Below, piece by piece: positions 45,594 through 56,524 of a stretch of 64,000 nucleotides of DNA. The first letter of the stretch is position 1. Each line of letters begins with the position of its first letter. The DNA is taken from assembly GCF_026341275.1 (NCBI RefSeq), contig NZ_JAIFZO010000002.1, positions 1,438,361 to 1,502,360 on the forward strand. The letters are read 5' to 3'. The position numbers and the translations under genes were made by a program. The notes beneath the pieces are model-generated. The model had not been told where the DNA came from, made no database searches, and was given only the letters and a program-made list of their open reading frames with translations. This DNA is from Streptomyces ortus (GTDB lineage Bacteria > Actinomycetota > Actinomycetes > Streptomycetales > Streptomycetaceae).

Positions 45594-46091
45594 ATGTCGA
45601 TCGACGTCAACAACGAGTCCGGGACCGAGGTCGACGAGCAGGCGATCCTCGACATCGCCCGCTACGCCCTCGCGCGGATGCGCATCCACCCGCTCTCCGA
45701 GCTCTCGGTGATCGTCGTGGACACCGACGCCATGGAGCAGCTGCACATCCAGTGGATGGACCTGCCGGGTCCCACGGATGTCATGTCGTTCCCGATGGAC
45801 GAGCTCCGGCCGCCCTCGAAGGACGACGAGGAGCCGCCGCAGGGCCTGCTCGGTGACATCGTGCTCTGCCCCGAGGTCGCCGAGCAGCAGGGCAAGGACG
45901 CCGAGACGCAGCACTCCATGGACGAGGAGCTCCAGCTCCTCACCGTCCACGGAGTGCTGCACCTGCTCGGGTACGACCACGAGGAGCCCGACGAGAAGGC
46001 CGAGATGTTCGGTCTGCAGGCCGCCATCGTGGACGGCTGGCGTGCGGAGAAGGGCCTCGAAGGTCCCTCCCCGGCCCCGACCGTCTCATGA
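45594..46091 (+). CDS. ybeY: rRNA maturation endoribonuclease
   Basis: YbeY takes part in 16S rRNA 3'-end maturation and ribosome quality control. The 165-residue product has the zinc motif [14 protein letters not shown] and the upstream [11 protein letters not shown]. Its stop overlaps the start of the hemolysin-family gene (ATGA), and phoH lies directly upstream, an order conserved in many bacteria. Confidence 0.95.
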   Translation: MSIDVNNESGTEVDEQAILDIARYALARMRIHPLSELSVIVVDTDAMEQLHIQWMDLPGPTDVMSFPMDELRPPSKDDEEPPQGLLGDIVLCPEVAEQQGKDAETQHSMDEELQLLTVHGVLHLLGYDHEEPDEKAEMFGLQAAIVDGWRAEKGLEGPSPAPTVS

Positions 46092-47401
46092 GCCCGCAAC
46101 TGGTCCTGGGCGCCATCGCCCTGGTCGTCGTCGCCTGGCTCGCCGCCTGCGCGGAGGCCGGCCTCGCCCGCGTCTCCAGCTTCAGCGCCGAGGAATCGGT
46201 ACGGTCCGGCCGCCGCGGCAGCGCCAAGCTCGCCCAGGTCGCCGCCGACCCGACCCGCTATCTGAACGTGGCACTGCTGGTGCGCGTCGCGTGCGAGATG
46301 GCAGCCGCCGCCCTCGTCACGTACGCCTGCCTGAAGGAGTTCGCCGAGACCTGGCAGGCGCTGGCCGTCGCCATCGGGGTGATGGTCCTCGTCTCGTACG
46401 TCGCCGTCGGTGTCTCGCCGCGCACCATCGGCCGCCAGCACCCGCTGAACACGGCGACGGCCGCCGCGTACGTGCTGCTGCCGCTCGCCAGGATCATGGG
46501 CCCCGTGCCGGCGCTGCTGATCCTCATCGGCAACGCGCTCACGCCCGGCAAGGGCTTCCGGCGCGGGCCCTTCGCCTCCGAGGCCGAGTTGCGCGCGATG
46601 GTCGACCTGGCGGAGAAGGAGTCGCTCATCGAGGACGAGGAGCGCCGCATGGTGCACTCCGTCTTCGAGCTGGGCGACACGCTGGTCCGGGAGGTCATGG
46701 TCCCGCGCACCGACCTGGTGGTCATCGAGCGGTACAAGACCATCCGGCAGGCGCTGACCCTCGCCCTGCGCTCGGGCTTCTCGCGCGTCCCCGTCACCGG
46801 GGAGAGCGAGGACGACATCGTCGGGATCGTGTACCTGAAGGACCTGGCACGCAAGACGCACATCAGCCGGGACGCGGAGAGCGAGCTGGTGTCCACGGCC
46901 ATGCGGCCCGCGGCGTTCGTCCCGGACACGAAGAACGCCGGTGACCTGCTGCGCGAGATGCAGCAGGACCGCAATCACGTCGCCGTCGTGATCGACGAGT
47001 ACGGCGGCACGGCCGGCATCGTCACCATCGAGGACATCCTTGAGGAGATCGTCGGCGAGATCACCGACGAGTACGACCGTGAGCTGCCGCCCGTGCAGGA
47101 ACTCGGCGACGACCGCTACCGGGTCACCGCCCGGCTCGACATCGGCGACCTCGGCGAGCTGTACGGCTTCGAGGCCTACGACGACGAGGACGTGGAGACG
47201 GTCGGCGGGCTCCTCGCGAAGGCGCTCGGCCGCGTGCCCATCGCCGGCGCGTCCTCGGTCGTCGCGCTGCCCGACGGCCGCGAGCTGCTGCTGACGGCGG
47301 AGGCCTCGGCGGGACGCCGGAACAAGATCGTCACGGTGCTGGTCGAGCCCGTCGTCCCGGCCGACGCCGATCCCGATGCCCCGGAGGAGAAAGCGGAGTG
47401 A
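46088..47401 (+). CDS. Hemolysin-family CNNM/CorC-type membrane protein
   Basis: A 437-residue membrane protein, probably a magnesium or cobalt transporter or regulator despite the historic hemolysin name. It has a DUF21 membrane domain (about residues 1-180, three to four helices), a CBS pair (about 200-320, [15 protein letters not shown] and [28 protein letters not shown]), and a C-terminal CorC/HlyC domain. Start overlaps the ybeY stop. Confidence 0.92.
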   Translation: MSPQLVLGAIALVVVAWLAACAEAGLARVSSFSAEESVRSGRRGSAKLAQVAADPTRYLNVALLVRVACEMAAAALVTYACLKEFAETWQALAVAIGVMVLVSYVAVGVSPRTIGRQHPLNTATAAAYVLLPLARIMGPVPALLILIGNALTPGKGFRRGPFASEAELRAMVDLAEKESLIEDEERRMVHSVFELGDTLVREVMVPRTDLVVIERYKTIRQALTLALRSGFSRVPVTGESEDDIVGIVYLKDLARKTHISRDAESELVSTAMRPAAFVPDTKNAGDLLREMQQDRNHVAVVIDEYGGTAGIVTIEDILEEIVGEITDEYDRELPPVQELGDDRYRVTARLDIGDLGELYGFEAYDDEDVETVGGLLAKALGRVPIAGASSVVALPDGRELLLTAEASAGRRNKIVTVLVEPVVPADADPDAPEEKAE

Positions 47402-47405
47402 CGGA

Positions 47406-47765
47406 GTGACCCCGCAGGAGCTGCGCACGCTGTGCCTGTCCTTCAACGCCGCCGTGGAGGAGTTCCCCTTCAACCCGGAGACCTCGGTCTTCAAGGTGCT
47501 GGGGAAGATGTTCGCGCTCAGCTCCCTGGAAGGCAGTCCGCTGACGGTCAACCTCAAGTGCGACCCCGAGGACGCGGTGCGGCTGCGCGGTGAGTACGAG
47601 GGGCTGATCATTCCGGGCTGGCACATGAACAAGCGCCACTGGAACACGGTCACCGTGGACGGTTCGCTGCCGGACCGGCTGGTCCGGGAGCTGGTCGAGG
47701 ACTCGTACGACCTGGTGGTGGCGGGGCTGCCGCGGGCGGAGCGGCTGCGGCTGGACCGGTCCTGA
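47406..47765 (+). CDS. MmcQ/YjbR family protein
   Basis: A 119-residue cytosolic protein with the CyaY-like/YjbR fold signature: a conserved Phe-rich region (VEEFPFNPETSVFKVLGKMFAL), LTVNLKCDPEDA, and the helix motif IIPGWHMNKRHWNTVTVDG with DLVVAGLPR at the end. DNA binding is suggested for the family but weakly supported. GTG 47406 lies five bases past the upstream stop. Confidence 0.88.
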   Translation: MTPQELRTLCLSFNAAVEEFPFNPETSVFKVLGKMFALSSLEGSPLTVNLKCDPEDAVRLRGEYEGLIIPGWHMNKRHWNTVTVDGSLPDRLVRELVEDSYDLVVAGLPRAERLRLDRS

Positions 47766-47797
47766 GCCGTCCGCACCGTCGTACGTATCCTCTGGGT

Positions 47798-48151
47798 ATG
47801 ACCGACAGCACCGCGCTCGATCCCGAGGACCGCAAGATCGTCACCCTGGCCCGTGCGGCCCGCGCCCGCAACGGGGTGCCCGAGGGGGCGGCCGTACGGG
47901 ACGACAACGGCCGTACGTATGTGGCGGGCACCGTCGCCCTGCCCTCGCTGGGGCTGAGCGCGCTGCGGACCGCGGTGGCGATGGCGGTGGCCTCCGGGGC
48001 GGGGGCGCTGGAGGCGGCGGCGGTGGTGGGTGAGGCGTTGTCCTTGCCGGACGAGGACCTGGCGGCGGTACGGGATCTTGGTGGCTCCGCCACGCGGGTG
48101 TTCGTCGCGGGGGTGGACGGGGCGGTGCGGTCCGTGGTGACCGCGGGCTGA
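47798..48151 (+). CDS. Cytidine deaminase-like protein lacking the catalytic motifs
   Basis: A 117-residue protein with a cytidine-deaminase-like fold pattern. From memory it occupies the slot usually labelled cytidine deaminase before era in Streptomyces. The N-terminal helix and strands fit (ALDPEDRKIVTLARAARARNG, GRTYVAGTVALPSLGLSALRTAVAMAVASGA), but the zinc motif (H/C)xE is replaced by ALRTAV and there is no PCxxC. It contains no cysteine or histidine at all, so it cannot be a zinc deaminase. Function unknown. Confidence 0.85.
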   Translation: MTDSTALDPEDRKIVTLARAARARNGVPEGAAVRDDNGRTYVAGTVALPSLGLSALRTAVAMAVASGAGALEAAAVVGEALSLPDEDLAAVRDLGGSATRVFVAGVDGAVRSVVTAG

Positions 48152-48179
48152 GAGTTCCGCCTGCGGGCCCCGGGTGGGG

Positions 48180-48316
48180 GCTGAGTGCGCCGTTCCCCGC
48201 GCCCCTGAAGAGCTAAAAGATTGCGCCGTTCCCCGCGCCCCTAGAAGACTGCGCCGTTCCTCGCGCCCCTGAAGGGCGCGCCCCTGGGTACCTAGGGGCG
48301 CGGGGAACGGAAGAAT
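48180..48316. repeat. Family A repeat cluster, four copies
   Basis: Three direct cores (GCGCCGTTCCCCGCGCCCCT near 48188 and 48222, and a CTCG variant near 48250) and one reverse copy (AGGGGCGCGGGGAACGG, 48293-48310) with a GGTACC dyad between. The opposed copies can form a long hairpin. This marks the left edge of the presumed 48.2-52.5 kb insertion. Confidence 0.8.
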
Positions 48317-48339
48317 CACCGCCGGTTCTCTTGTAATCG

Positions 48340-48357
48340 TGAGGCGCTCGCGCCTCA
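48340..48357. promoter_or_regulatory. Perfect palindrome upstream of the first secreted protein gene
   Basis: TGAGGCGC-TC-GCGCCTCA (48340-48357), an 8-bp perfect inverted repeat with a 2-base centre, preceded by TTGTAATCG. It lies 112 bases before the ATG at 48470, so it could be an operator or a small terminator. Confidence 0.4.
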
Positions 48358-48469
48358 ATGGACGCCTGCTCTTCCGACGGGCCGTCAGATTCCAGCCGTC
48401 ACCAGTCGTCGGCGAAGTGCCCGTCGGCCGTCCCCACACGGCAATTCCCGTACCAGGGAAGGAAATCCA

Positions 48470-48943
48470 ATGATCTGCAAGCGACTCGGAATAGGTGCGG
48501 CGTTAGCCGCCGGCACCCTCGCCGCCAGTCTCGCGCTCGCCCCGGGCGCCGCGGCCGTCGTCCCCCAGAGCGCCACGATCGTCGCCGACTGCGGTGTCTA
48601 CGGCGGTGGTGAGGCCACCCTCACGGCCACCCAGGACGGCACCGCCGCCACCCTCACCGTCAGCTCCTCCGAGATCACCTCCCCGCTCGCGCTCGCCGAG
48701 GACTCGGTCGACTCCACGCTCACCCTGACGAAGGCGGGCGGCGGCACGACCGTCTTCTCGGGCACCGAGAACCCCGCGATCGCCGCGGGTGGCGGCGTCA
48801 CGGTCGGCCCGCTGCCCGGTACCGTCGCCGCCGGCGACAGCCTGGAGGCCTTCGGCGGCTCCCTGCAGATGACGGTCTTCGGGATCACCATCACGTGTAC
48901 GGCGGACGGGCCGCAGTCGCCCGGCCCGTTCGTCTTCGAGTGA
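48470..48943 (+). CDS. Secreted protein of unknown function (surface locus, gene 1)
   Basis: A 157-residue exported protein. It has a clear signal peptide (MICKRLGIGAALAAGTLAASLALAPGAAA, cleavage near residue 29). The mature part is beta-rich, Thr/Gly-rich and acidic, with two cysteines (VADCGVY, ITCTADG) likely paired. GGAAGG lies nine bases before the ATG. It is followed on the same strand by a WxL-like protein and a DUF916-like protein; a small partner in that surface complex is possible. Confidence 0.8.
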   Translation: MICKRLGIGAALAAGTLAASLALAPGAAAVVPQSATIVADCGVYGGGEATLTATQDGTAATLTVSSSEITSPLALAEDSVDSTLTLTKAGGGTTVFSGTENPAIAAGGGVTVGPLPGTVAAGDSLEAFGGSLQMTVFGITITCTADGPQSPGPFVFE

Positions 48944-49077
48944 CCACCGGAACGTAAGCGCCGCAGACACACAGTCCCCCCACGGGCAGCAGCCCGGTAC
49001 GGATCGGTGCCGCCGTGTGTGCGGCGGCACCGATCCGTCCGTCGTTTCACCGCCAACTCGCCTGCCATCGAGGCAAG

Positions 49078-49108
49078 TTGACAGAAACTGATGGTCCATC
49101 AGTTAGTG
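49078..49108 (+). promoter_or_regulatory. Promoter with internal 19-bp operator
   Basis: A consensus -35 TTGACA (49078-49083) is followed by a perfect inverted repeat AACTGATGG-T-CCATCAGTT (49086-49104), which fills the spacer and reaches a weak -10 (GTTAGT, 49102-49107, 18-base spacer). The arrangement fits repression by a dimeric regulator, for example of the TetR type. It is 89 bases upstream of the WxL-like gene. Confidence 0.65.
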
Positions 49109-49196
49109 CTCCAGGCTTCCATTGACTTCTCACACAACCCGCACATCAATGACCTCCTGTCGGCGCACAGCGCCCACAACGACAGGAGGGACACCC

Positions 49197-50522
49197 ATGG
49201 GTTCAGGAACCCGAAGACGCCGCCGTTGGGCGGCACTTCTCGGCACGGCCGCACTCGCGCTCACCACGGGAGGCGCGTTCGCCTGCCCCGCGAACGCGGA
49301 TCCGCAGCAGGTCGACTTCGCCACGCACTGCGTCCCGCCGCCCATCGCGGGCATCCCCGCGATCGACGGCACCACCACCGCCAAGATCACCGTCGACAAC
49401 GCCGCGCCCAAGGTGGGCGACACGGTCACCGTCACGTACACGGTGGTCAAGCCCGCCGCGAGCAACCCCGTCGACATCGCCCTGCCCGCCGACATCATGA
49501 CGCCCACCGGCAAGGTGACCCTGGGCGGCGCGCAGAGCGGTGACCTCACGGTCGCGGGCCCCAAGAAGAACGACCCCGTCCCGGGCAAGGGGGCCTTCCC
49601 GTCGTTCTCGATGACCGGCACCTTCACGGTCACCGCGCCCGGCGCGATCACCCTGTCGCCCGGCGACTACAACATCCACACCAGCTACCTCCTGGAGCTG
49701 GACACCCCCTGCACGGTCATCTCCCCGCCCGCCCCCGTCTCCGAGACGATCACCGCGACCAGCGGCGGCCAGACCAACAACCGTGCCATCAGCCTCGGTA
49801 CGGCCTCCGGCAAGCCCGGTGACAGCGTGACCGTCACGGGCTCCCACTTCGCTCCGGGCGCCACCGTCACCCTCGCCGGACGGGCCGGCGCCGCCGAGAC
49901 CGCGGACAAGACGACCGCCACCGCGAACGCCCAGGGCTCCTTCAGCGGCAGCCTGGCCGTCAGCGACAAGGCGACCACCGGAGTGGTGGCGTACGAGGGA
50001 AGCGCCTGGAGCGACGACAAGGGCGCGGGTCCCGCCGCCTACGTCGTCATCGACGACACACCCCTGCCCGCCAACAGCCAGAAGGTCAACTCCTCGGTCA
50101 AGGCGGGGACGTTGTCCATGACCCAGGCCGGCGACACCGTCGAACTCGCGGCGGTCGACTACGGCAAGGGTGGCTTCTCCCGCGGCTCCCTGCAGACGGT
50201 GACCGTCAAGGACTTCCGCGGCGGGCCCGCGGGCTGGTCCCTGACCGGCAAGGTCACCGACTTCACCGGCCCCGGCGGGGCGAAGATCGACGCGGCCAAG
50301 CTGGGCTGGACCCCTGTCTGCCTCACCAGGACCGGCAGCCCCAGCACCTGCCAGGCCGGTTCGCCCGGCTCGGTCGGCAGCGCGGGCGCGACGCTGGCGT
50401 CCACGCCCAACGGCACGCTCACCGGCGGTGAGTTCACCGTCGACGCCCGGCTCTCGCTGAACGTTCCGGCGTTCACCCCGCCCGGCGCGTACTCCGGCGT
50501 GCTGACGCTCACGCTCACCTGA
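49197..50522 (+). CDS. Secreted WxL-domain-like surface protein (gene 2)
   Basis: A 441-residue exported protein. It has a signal peptide with Arg run (GTRRRRRWAALLGTAALAL, cleavage near residue 35), a first beta domain (about 45-195), an Ig/IPT-like domain (about 200-300, TASGKPGDSVTVTGSHFAPGATV), and a C-terminal domain with AGWSLTGKVTDFTGPGG and PPGAYSGVLTLTLT at the terminus. This last pattern resembles Firmicute WxL domains, which bind peptidoglycan. ATG 49197 has AGGAGG eight bases upstream. A DUF916-like gene follows. Confidence 0.82.
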   Translation: MGSGTRRRRRWAALLGTAALALTTGGAFACPANADPQQVDFATHCVPPPIAGIPAIDGTTTAKITVDNAAPKVGDTVTVTYTVVKPAASNPVDIALPADIMTPTGKVTLGGAQSGDLTVAGPKKNDPVPGKGAFPSFSMTGTFTVTAPGAITLSPGDYNIHTSYLLELDTPCTVISPPAPVSETITATSGGQTNNRAISLGTASGKPGDSVTVTGSHFAPGATVTLAGRAGAAETADKTTATANAQGSFSGSLAVSDKATTGVVAYEGSAWSDDKGAGPAAYVVIDDTPLPANSQKVNSSVKAGTLSMTQAGDTVELAAVDYGKGGFSRGSLQTVTVKDFRGGPAGWSLTGKVTDFTGPGGAKIDAAKLGWTPVCLTRTGSPSTCQAGSPGSVGSAGATLASTPNGTLTGGEFTVDARLSLNVPAFTPPGAYSGVLTLTLT

Positions 50523-50550
50523 GCCCGAGCCCGAGCCCGAGCCCGAGCCA
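50521..50550. repeat. GAGCCC hexamer repeat after a stop codon
   Basis: Five tandem GAGCCC units (last one GAGCCA) begin inside the stop codon of the WxL-like gene. Pure simple-sequence repeats of this kind are slippage-prone. Confidence 0.9.
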
Positions 50551-50623
50551 CAGTCCGCAGACGGCCGGGCGCGCACCCGCCCGGCCCCCTTCTCCGTCCC
50601 ACCCGCCCCGGGGGTCCGCGCCC

Positions 50624-52436
<1,813 letters not shown>

Positions 52437-52607
52437 TCAGAGGGTCACGGCTTCGCGTTTCCGGTCGCGCACAGGTGTGTTTCCGTCACGTTTCGTGTTG
52501 CGTGGGGGTTTCCGGAACCTCACCGGGGGCCGGTCCGGCCGTCGATCGGCGGTGAGGGCCGGAATCCTGGTACGGCGGGGCCCCGACGATCAGGGACAAT
52601 GGGCGCC

Positions 52608-53579
52608 ATGAGCGTTCGTACCCAGTCACCCGAGCCGCCGGAATCCTCGGGATCCCCCTCGGGGGCACCCCACCGTGCCGGCTTCGCCTGTTTCGTGGGC
52701 CGCCCCAACGCGGGCAAGTCCACCCTCACGAATGCTCTGGTCGGCCAGAAGGTGGCGATCACCGCGAACCAGCCGCAGACCACGCGGCACACGGTACGCG
52801 GCATCGTGCACCGGGCCGACGCCCAGTTGATCCTGGTGGACACCCCGGGGCTGCACAAACCGCGCACGCTCCTCGGCGAACGGCTCAACGACGTCGTCCG
52901 CACGACGTGGGCCGAGGTCGACGTGATCGGCTTCTGCCTGCCCGCGAACGAGAAGCTCGGTCCCGGTGACCGGTTCATCGCGAAGGAACTGGCGTCCATC
53001 AAGAAGACGCCGAAGATCGCGATCGTCACCAAGACCGACCTCGTCGACCACAGGGCGCTCGCCGAGCAGCTCATCGCCATCGACCAGCTGGGCAAGGAGC
53101 TGGGCTTCGAGTGGGCCGAGATCGTGCCCGTCTCGGCGGTCGCCGACCAGCAGGTCGACCTGCTGGCGAACCTGCTGGTCCCGCTTCTCCCGGAGGGCCC
53201 CGCCCTCTACCCCGAGGGCGACCTGACCGACGAGCCCGAGCAGGTCATGGTGGCCGAGCTGATCCGCGAGGCCGCGCTGGAGGGGGTGCGGGACGAGCTG
53301 CCGCACTCCATCGCCGTCGTCGTGGAGGAGATGCTGCCGCGCGAGGACCGGCCGGCCGACAAGCCGCTGCTCGACATCCACGCGTTCGTCTACATCGAGC
53401 GGCCCAGTCAGAAGGGGATCATCATCGGTCCCAAGGGGAAGCGGCTGAAGGAAGTGGGGATCAAGTCGCGCAAGCAGATCGAGGCGTTGTTGGGTACGCC
53501 CGTCTTCCTCGACCTGCATGTGAAGGTCGCGAAGGACTGGCAGCGGGACCCTCGCCAGCTGCGCAAGCTCGGTTTCTGA
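52608..53579 (+). CDS. era: GTPase Era
   Basis: Ribosome-assembly GTPase that binds 16S rRNA. The 323-residue product has G1 GRPNAGKSTL, the switch region NQPQTTRHTVRGI, G3 VDTPGLHKPR, G4 TKTDLVD, and a C-terminal KH domain (GIIIGPKGKRLKEVGIKSRKQIE). ATG 52608 is chosen because it gives the family N-terminus; the frame is open about 450 bases upstream without coding character. The gene normally follows the CDA-like gene directly, but here 4.4 kb intervene. Confidence 0.96.
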   Translation: MSVRTQSPEPPESSGSPSGAPHRAGFACFVGRPNAGKSTLTNALVGQKVAITANQPQTTRHTVRGIVHRADAQLILVDTPGLHKPRTLLGERLNDVVRTTWAEVDVIGFCLPANEKLGPGDRFIAKELASIKKTPKIAIVTKTDLVDHRALAEQLIAIDQLGKELGFEWAEIVPVSAVADQQVDLLANLLVPLLPEGPALYPEGDLTDEPEQVMVAELIREAALEGVRDELPHSIAVVVEEMLPREDRPADKPLLDIHAFVYIERPSQKGIIIGPKGKRLKEVGIKSRKQIEALLGTPVFLDLHVKVAKDWQRDPRQLRKLGF

Positions 53580-53599
53580 CGGCTTTTTCCTTCCCCAGC

Positions 53600-53790
53600 C
53601 CCGCCCCTTCCCGAAACTGGGGGCTGCGCCCCCAGGCCCCCCTTTCGCGCTGCGCGCTCGTCCTCAAACGCCGGACGGGCTGAAGATGTCCGCCCGTCCG
53701 GCGACACCCTCCAGCCCGTCCGGCGTTTGAGGACCGGGGGTTCGGGGGCCGGCCCCCGAGTCGTGGACGGGGAACGGGTAGGGGCGGCGG
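53600..53790. repeat. Family B and C repeats between era and the MFS gene
   Basis: Between convergent genes. It holds the hairpin CTGGGGGC-TGC-GCCCCCAG (53617-53635), a 22-bp perfect inverted pair of the family B core (TCCTCAAACGCCGGACGGGC at 53661, complement at 53712-53733), a GGGGGCCGGCCCCC dyad (about 53744-53757), and an inverted family C copy (53765-53788). Probably a bidirectional terminator. Confidence 0.85.
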
Positions 53791-53806
53791 GGGCGAGAAT
53801 CCCCCG

Positions 53807-55072
53807 TCACTCCACCCCCCTGATCCGGTTCACCAGGACCGCCCCCGCGAGCCCCACCACCGCCGCCACCGCGTACAGCACCCGGTATCCCCCCAGATAC
53901 GTGACGATCGGCGCGGCCAGCACCGGCGCGGCCACCTGCGGCACCGAGTTCGCCGCATTCACCACGCCGAGGTCCTTGCCCCGGTCCAGCGCCTTCGGCA
54001 GCACATCCGTCATCAGCGCGAAGTCCACCGACGCGAAGACCCCGAAGCCCAGGCCCAGCAGCAGCGAGGCCACCACCGTGCCGGTCCACGTCGGCCACGC
54101 CGCGATCACTCCGGCCGCGATCGCCATGACGACGCCCGAGCAGGTCACGAACGGCTTGCGGCGCCCCACCCGGTCCGACCAGATCCCCGCGACGACGACC
54201 GTGGCGAGCAGCATCGACGCGTTCAGCGACGTCAGGATCAGCACGCCCTGCTCGGGATCGGAGTGGTGCAGGCGGTCCCGCAGGAAGTACAGGAGGTACA
54301 TGACTCCCAGGCTGTTGCTCAGATTGACCAGGAACCGCGTCAGCCAGGCCCAGCCGAAGTCCGGATAGCGCCGCGGGCTCAGCCAGAAGGAGCCCAGGAA
54401 GGCCCGCCAGGACCAGGTCGGGCGATCCGCGCGCGGCAGCCGGATGTCCCGGTGGCGCAGCACGTACGGCAGGACGCCCAGCACCGTGAAGGCCGCACAG
54501 GCCGCGTAGCCCGCCGTGACGCCCCCGGCCACCGTCGCCAGGCCCGTCCCGCCGACCACGCCCAGGATCTGCGCCGCGCCCAGCCAGCCGCCCACCGAGC
54601 CCCGCTGCCGCCGCGGCACCCGGTCCGGTACCGCGGCCGTCACGGCGGCCCAGGCCGCGTTCAGGGTCAGCTGCGCCAGGCACCAGCCGAGCGCCATGGT
54701 CCACGGGCCGCCCGCCGCCCCGAGGAGCAGCAGCGACAGCGCGCCGCCCGCCGTGCCCGCCACGATCCACGGGGTACGGCGGCCCCAGCGGGACGTCGTA
54801 CGGTCGGACAGCGCGCCGAACACCGGGTTCGCGAGCAGCGACACCAGCGCGCCCGCGCCCGTCACCCAGGCCAGGACCGCCTCCTTCGACAGGCCCGTAC
54901 CGGGTGCGAAGTCCTCCGCCTGGGAGGCGAGGAGGATCTGCAGCGGGCCGAACCAGCCCACCCAGATCGCCCAGTTGGCGAGCGAGAGGGTCGTCGTCCA
55001 ACCCCGGCCCACCCGTTCGACGGGCTCGGCGAGCGCCAGGCCGGGCGCGGGCCCGTGCGGGGACGCCGTCAC
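53807..55072 (-). CDS. MFS sugar-type transporter
   Basis: A 421-residue major facilitator with about 12 helices. Family marks: an N-terminal LSLANWAIWVGWFGPLQILL, the loop 2-3 motif NPVFGALSDRTTSRWGRRTPW and its echo GIWSDRVGRRKPFV. The GTG start overlaps the stop of the GH1 gene upstream (GTGA), so the pair probably imports and hydrolyses a beta-glucoside, or acts in export. The frame remains open through the GH1 gene, but this start is the sensible one. Confidence 0.9.
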   Translation of the reverse strand: MTASPHGPAPGLALAEPVERVGRGWTTTLSLANWAIWVGWFGPLQILLASQAEDFAPGTGLSKEAVLAWVTGAGALVSLLANPVFGALSDRTTSRWGRRTPWIVAGTAGGALSLLLLGAAGGPWTMALGWCLAQLTLNAAWAAVTAAVPDRVPRRQRGSVGGWLGAAQILGVVGGTGLATVAGGVTAGYAACAAFTVLGVLPYVLRHRDIRLPRADRPTWSWRAFLGSFWLSPRRYPDFGWAWLTRFLVNLSNSLGVMYLLYFLRDRLHHSDPEQGVLILTSLNASMLLATVVVAGIWSDRVGRRKPFVTCSGVVMAIAAGVIAAWPTWTGTVVASLLLGLGFGVFASVDFALMTDVLPKALDRGKDLGVVNAANSVPQVAAPVLAAPIVTYLGGYRVLYAVAAVVGLAGAVLVNRIRGVE

Positions 55073-56424
55073 CCCTGGGCCCGCGGCTCGGTCCGCTGTG
55101 TCCGCAGCACGTCCCGCAGCCAGTGGTACGACGCCTTCGGGGTCCGTTCCAGGGTCGTGAAGTCGACGTGCACCAGGCCGAAGCGGCGCGCGTACCCCTC
55201 GGCCCACTCGAAGTTGTCGAGGAGCGACCACACGAAGTAGCCGCGGACGTCCACGCCCTGCTCCGACGCCCGGTGCAGGGCCCGCAGATGACCGTCCAGG
55301 TAGGTGATCCGCTCCTGGTCGTCGAGACCCTCGTACGAGCAGCCGTTCTCCGTGATGACGACGGGCGGGAGCCGGTCGCCGTACCGCTCGCGGAAGTCCA
55401 CCAGCAGTTCGGTGAGCGCCTCCGGCACGACGGGCCAGCCGAAGTCCGTGACGGGGTAGCCCTCGATCTCCCTGACGGAGAAGGGGAGTTCGGCGGGCAG
55501 GGTCAGTCCGCCGAACTCGATCTCCGAGCCCTGCGGCGCGCCCACCCTCGTCGGTGCGTAGAAGTTGATCCCGTACCAGTCGACCGGCTGCCCGATGATC
55601 TTCAGGTCCGCCGCCAGGTCCTCGGCGTCGCCGGGCATCAGCTCGCCGATGCCGTCCGGGTACTGCCCGAGGAGTACGGGGTCGGCGAACAGCCGGTTGA
55701 GGAGCAGGTCGTAGAAGCCGGCCGCCTCCAGGTCGGCGGGTTCCTGTGAGGCGGGCCAGGTCGGGCCGTGCGAGTTCGCGATCCCGATGTCGGTGGCCCC
55801 GGCCGCCCGCAGGGCCTGTACGGCGAGGCCGTGGGCCAGCAGCTGGTGGTGGGCGGCGGGCAGCGCGTCGAAGAGGAGCTGCTTGCCGGGCGCGTGCGCC
55901 CCCAGGGCGTGGCCCAGCAGGGTGTGTTCGGCGGGCTCGTTGAGGGTGATCCACTTGCCGACGCGGTCGCCGAGCCGGGCGGCGACCAGCGCGGCGTACT
56001 CGGCGAACCGTCCTGCGGTGTCGCGCTCCAGCCAGCCGCCGGCGTCCGCCTCGGACAGCGGCAGATCCCAGTGGAAGAGGGTCGGGACGGGGCGTACGCC
56101 CGCCGCGCACAGCTCGTCGACCAGCCGGTCGTAGAAGTCCAGGCCGCCGGGGGAGTTCACCCGCGGCCAGGAGACGGAGAAGCGGTACGCGTCCACCCCG
56201 AGGTCGCGCAGGAGCGCCACGTCCTCGGGGTAGCGGTGGTAGTGGTCGCAGGCCACGGCGGCCGTCGAACCGTCCTTCACCTGGCCGGGTTCGGCCGTGA
56301 AGGCGTCCCACACGGAGGGGGCGCGAAGCTCCGCCGCGCCCTCGATCTGGTGGGCGGAGGTGGAGACCCCCCAGAGGAAGCCGGCGGGGAATCGGGGTAT
56401 CGGGTTCGTCGCCGCGTCAGTCAT
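55069..56424 (-). CDS. GH1 family beta-glucosidase
   Basis: A 451-residue family 1 glycoside hydrolase that cleaves beta-linked glucose or related sugars. It has the N-terminal signature FPAGFLWGVSTSAHQIEGA, the acid/base motif TLNEPAEH, the nucleophile motif ITENGCSYEG, and YFVWSLLDNFEWAEGY. No signal peptide, so cytosolic. ATG 56424 (MTDAATNPIP) is preferred over an in-frame ATG 12 bases upstream, though neither has a strong ribosome site. No LacI-type regulator is adjacent. Confidence 0.93.
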   Translation of the reverse strand: MTDAATNPIPRFPAGFLWGVSTSAHQIEGAAELRAPSVWDAFTAEPGQVKDGSTAAVACDHYHRYPEDVALLRDLGVDAYRFSVSWPRVNSPGGLDFYDRLVDELCAAGVRPVPTLFHWDLPLSEADAGGWLERDTAGRFAEYAALVAARLGDRVGKWITLNEPAEHTLLGHALGAHAPGKQLLFDALPAAHHQLLAHGLAVQALRAAGATDIGIANSHGPTWPASQEPADLEAAGFYDLLLNRLFADPVLLGQYPDGIGELMPGDAEDLAADLKIIGQPVDWYGINFYAPTRVGAPQGSEIEFGGLTLPAELPFSVREIEGYPVTDFGWPVVPEALTELLVDFRERYGDRLPPVVITENGCSYEGLDDQERITYLDGHLRALHRASEQGVDVRGYFVWSLLDNFEWAEGYARRFGLVHVDFTTLERTPKASYHWLRDVLRTQRTEPRAQG

Positions 56425-56524
56425 GCGCGCGATCATCCGTACCGGCGGTGAGCGAAGTCAACGGCGTTGCGAGAAGTGGCCGTTACTGGTCCCGTACCGG
56501 CTCCGTCGGGGTTCCGGCGGATGC

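Noticed and set aside
47798..48151. Calling this gene an active cytidine deaminase from its position
   Set aside because: It has no Cys or His and therefore no zinc site, so the enzymatic label is not supported.
55073..56311. N-terminal extension of the MFS frame through the beta-glucosidase gene
   Set aside because: The extension is an out-of-frame reading of a well-supported GH1 gene; GTG 55072 with a GTGA overlap is the real start.
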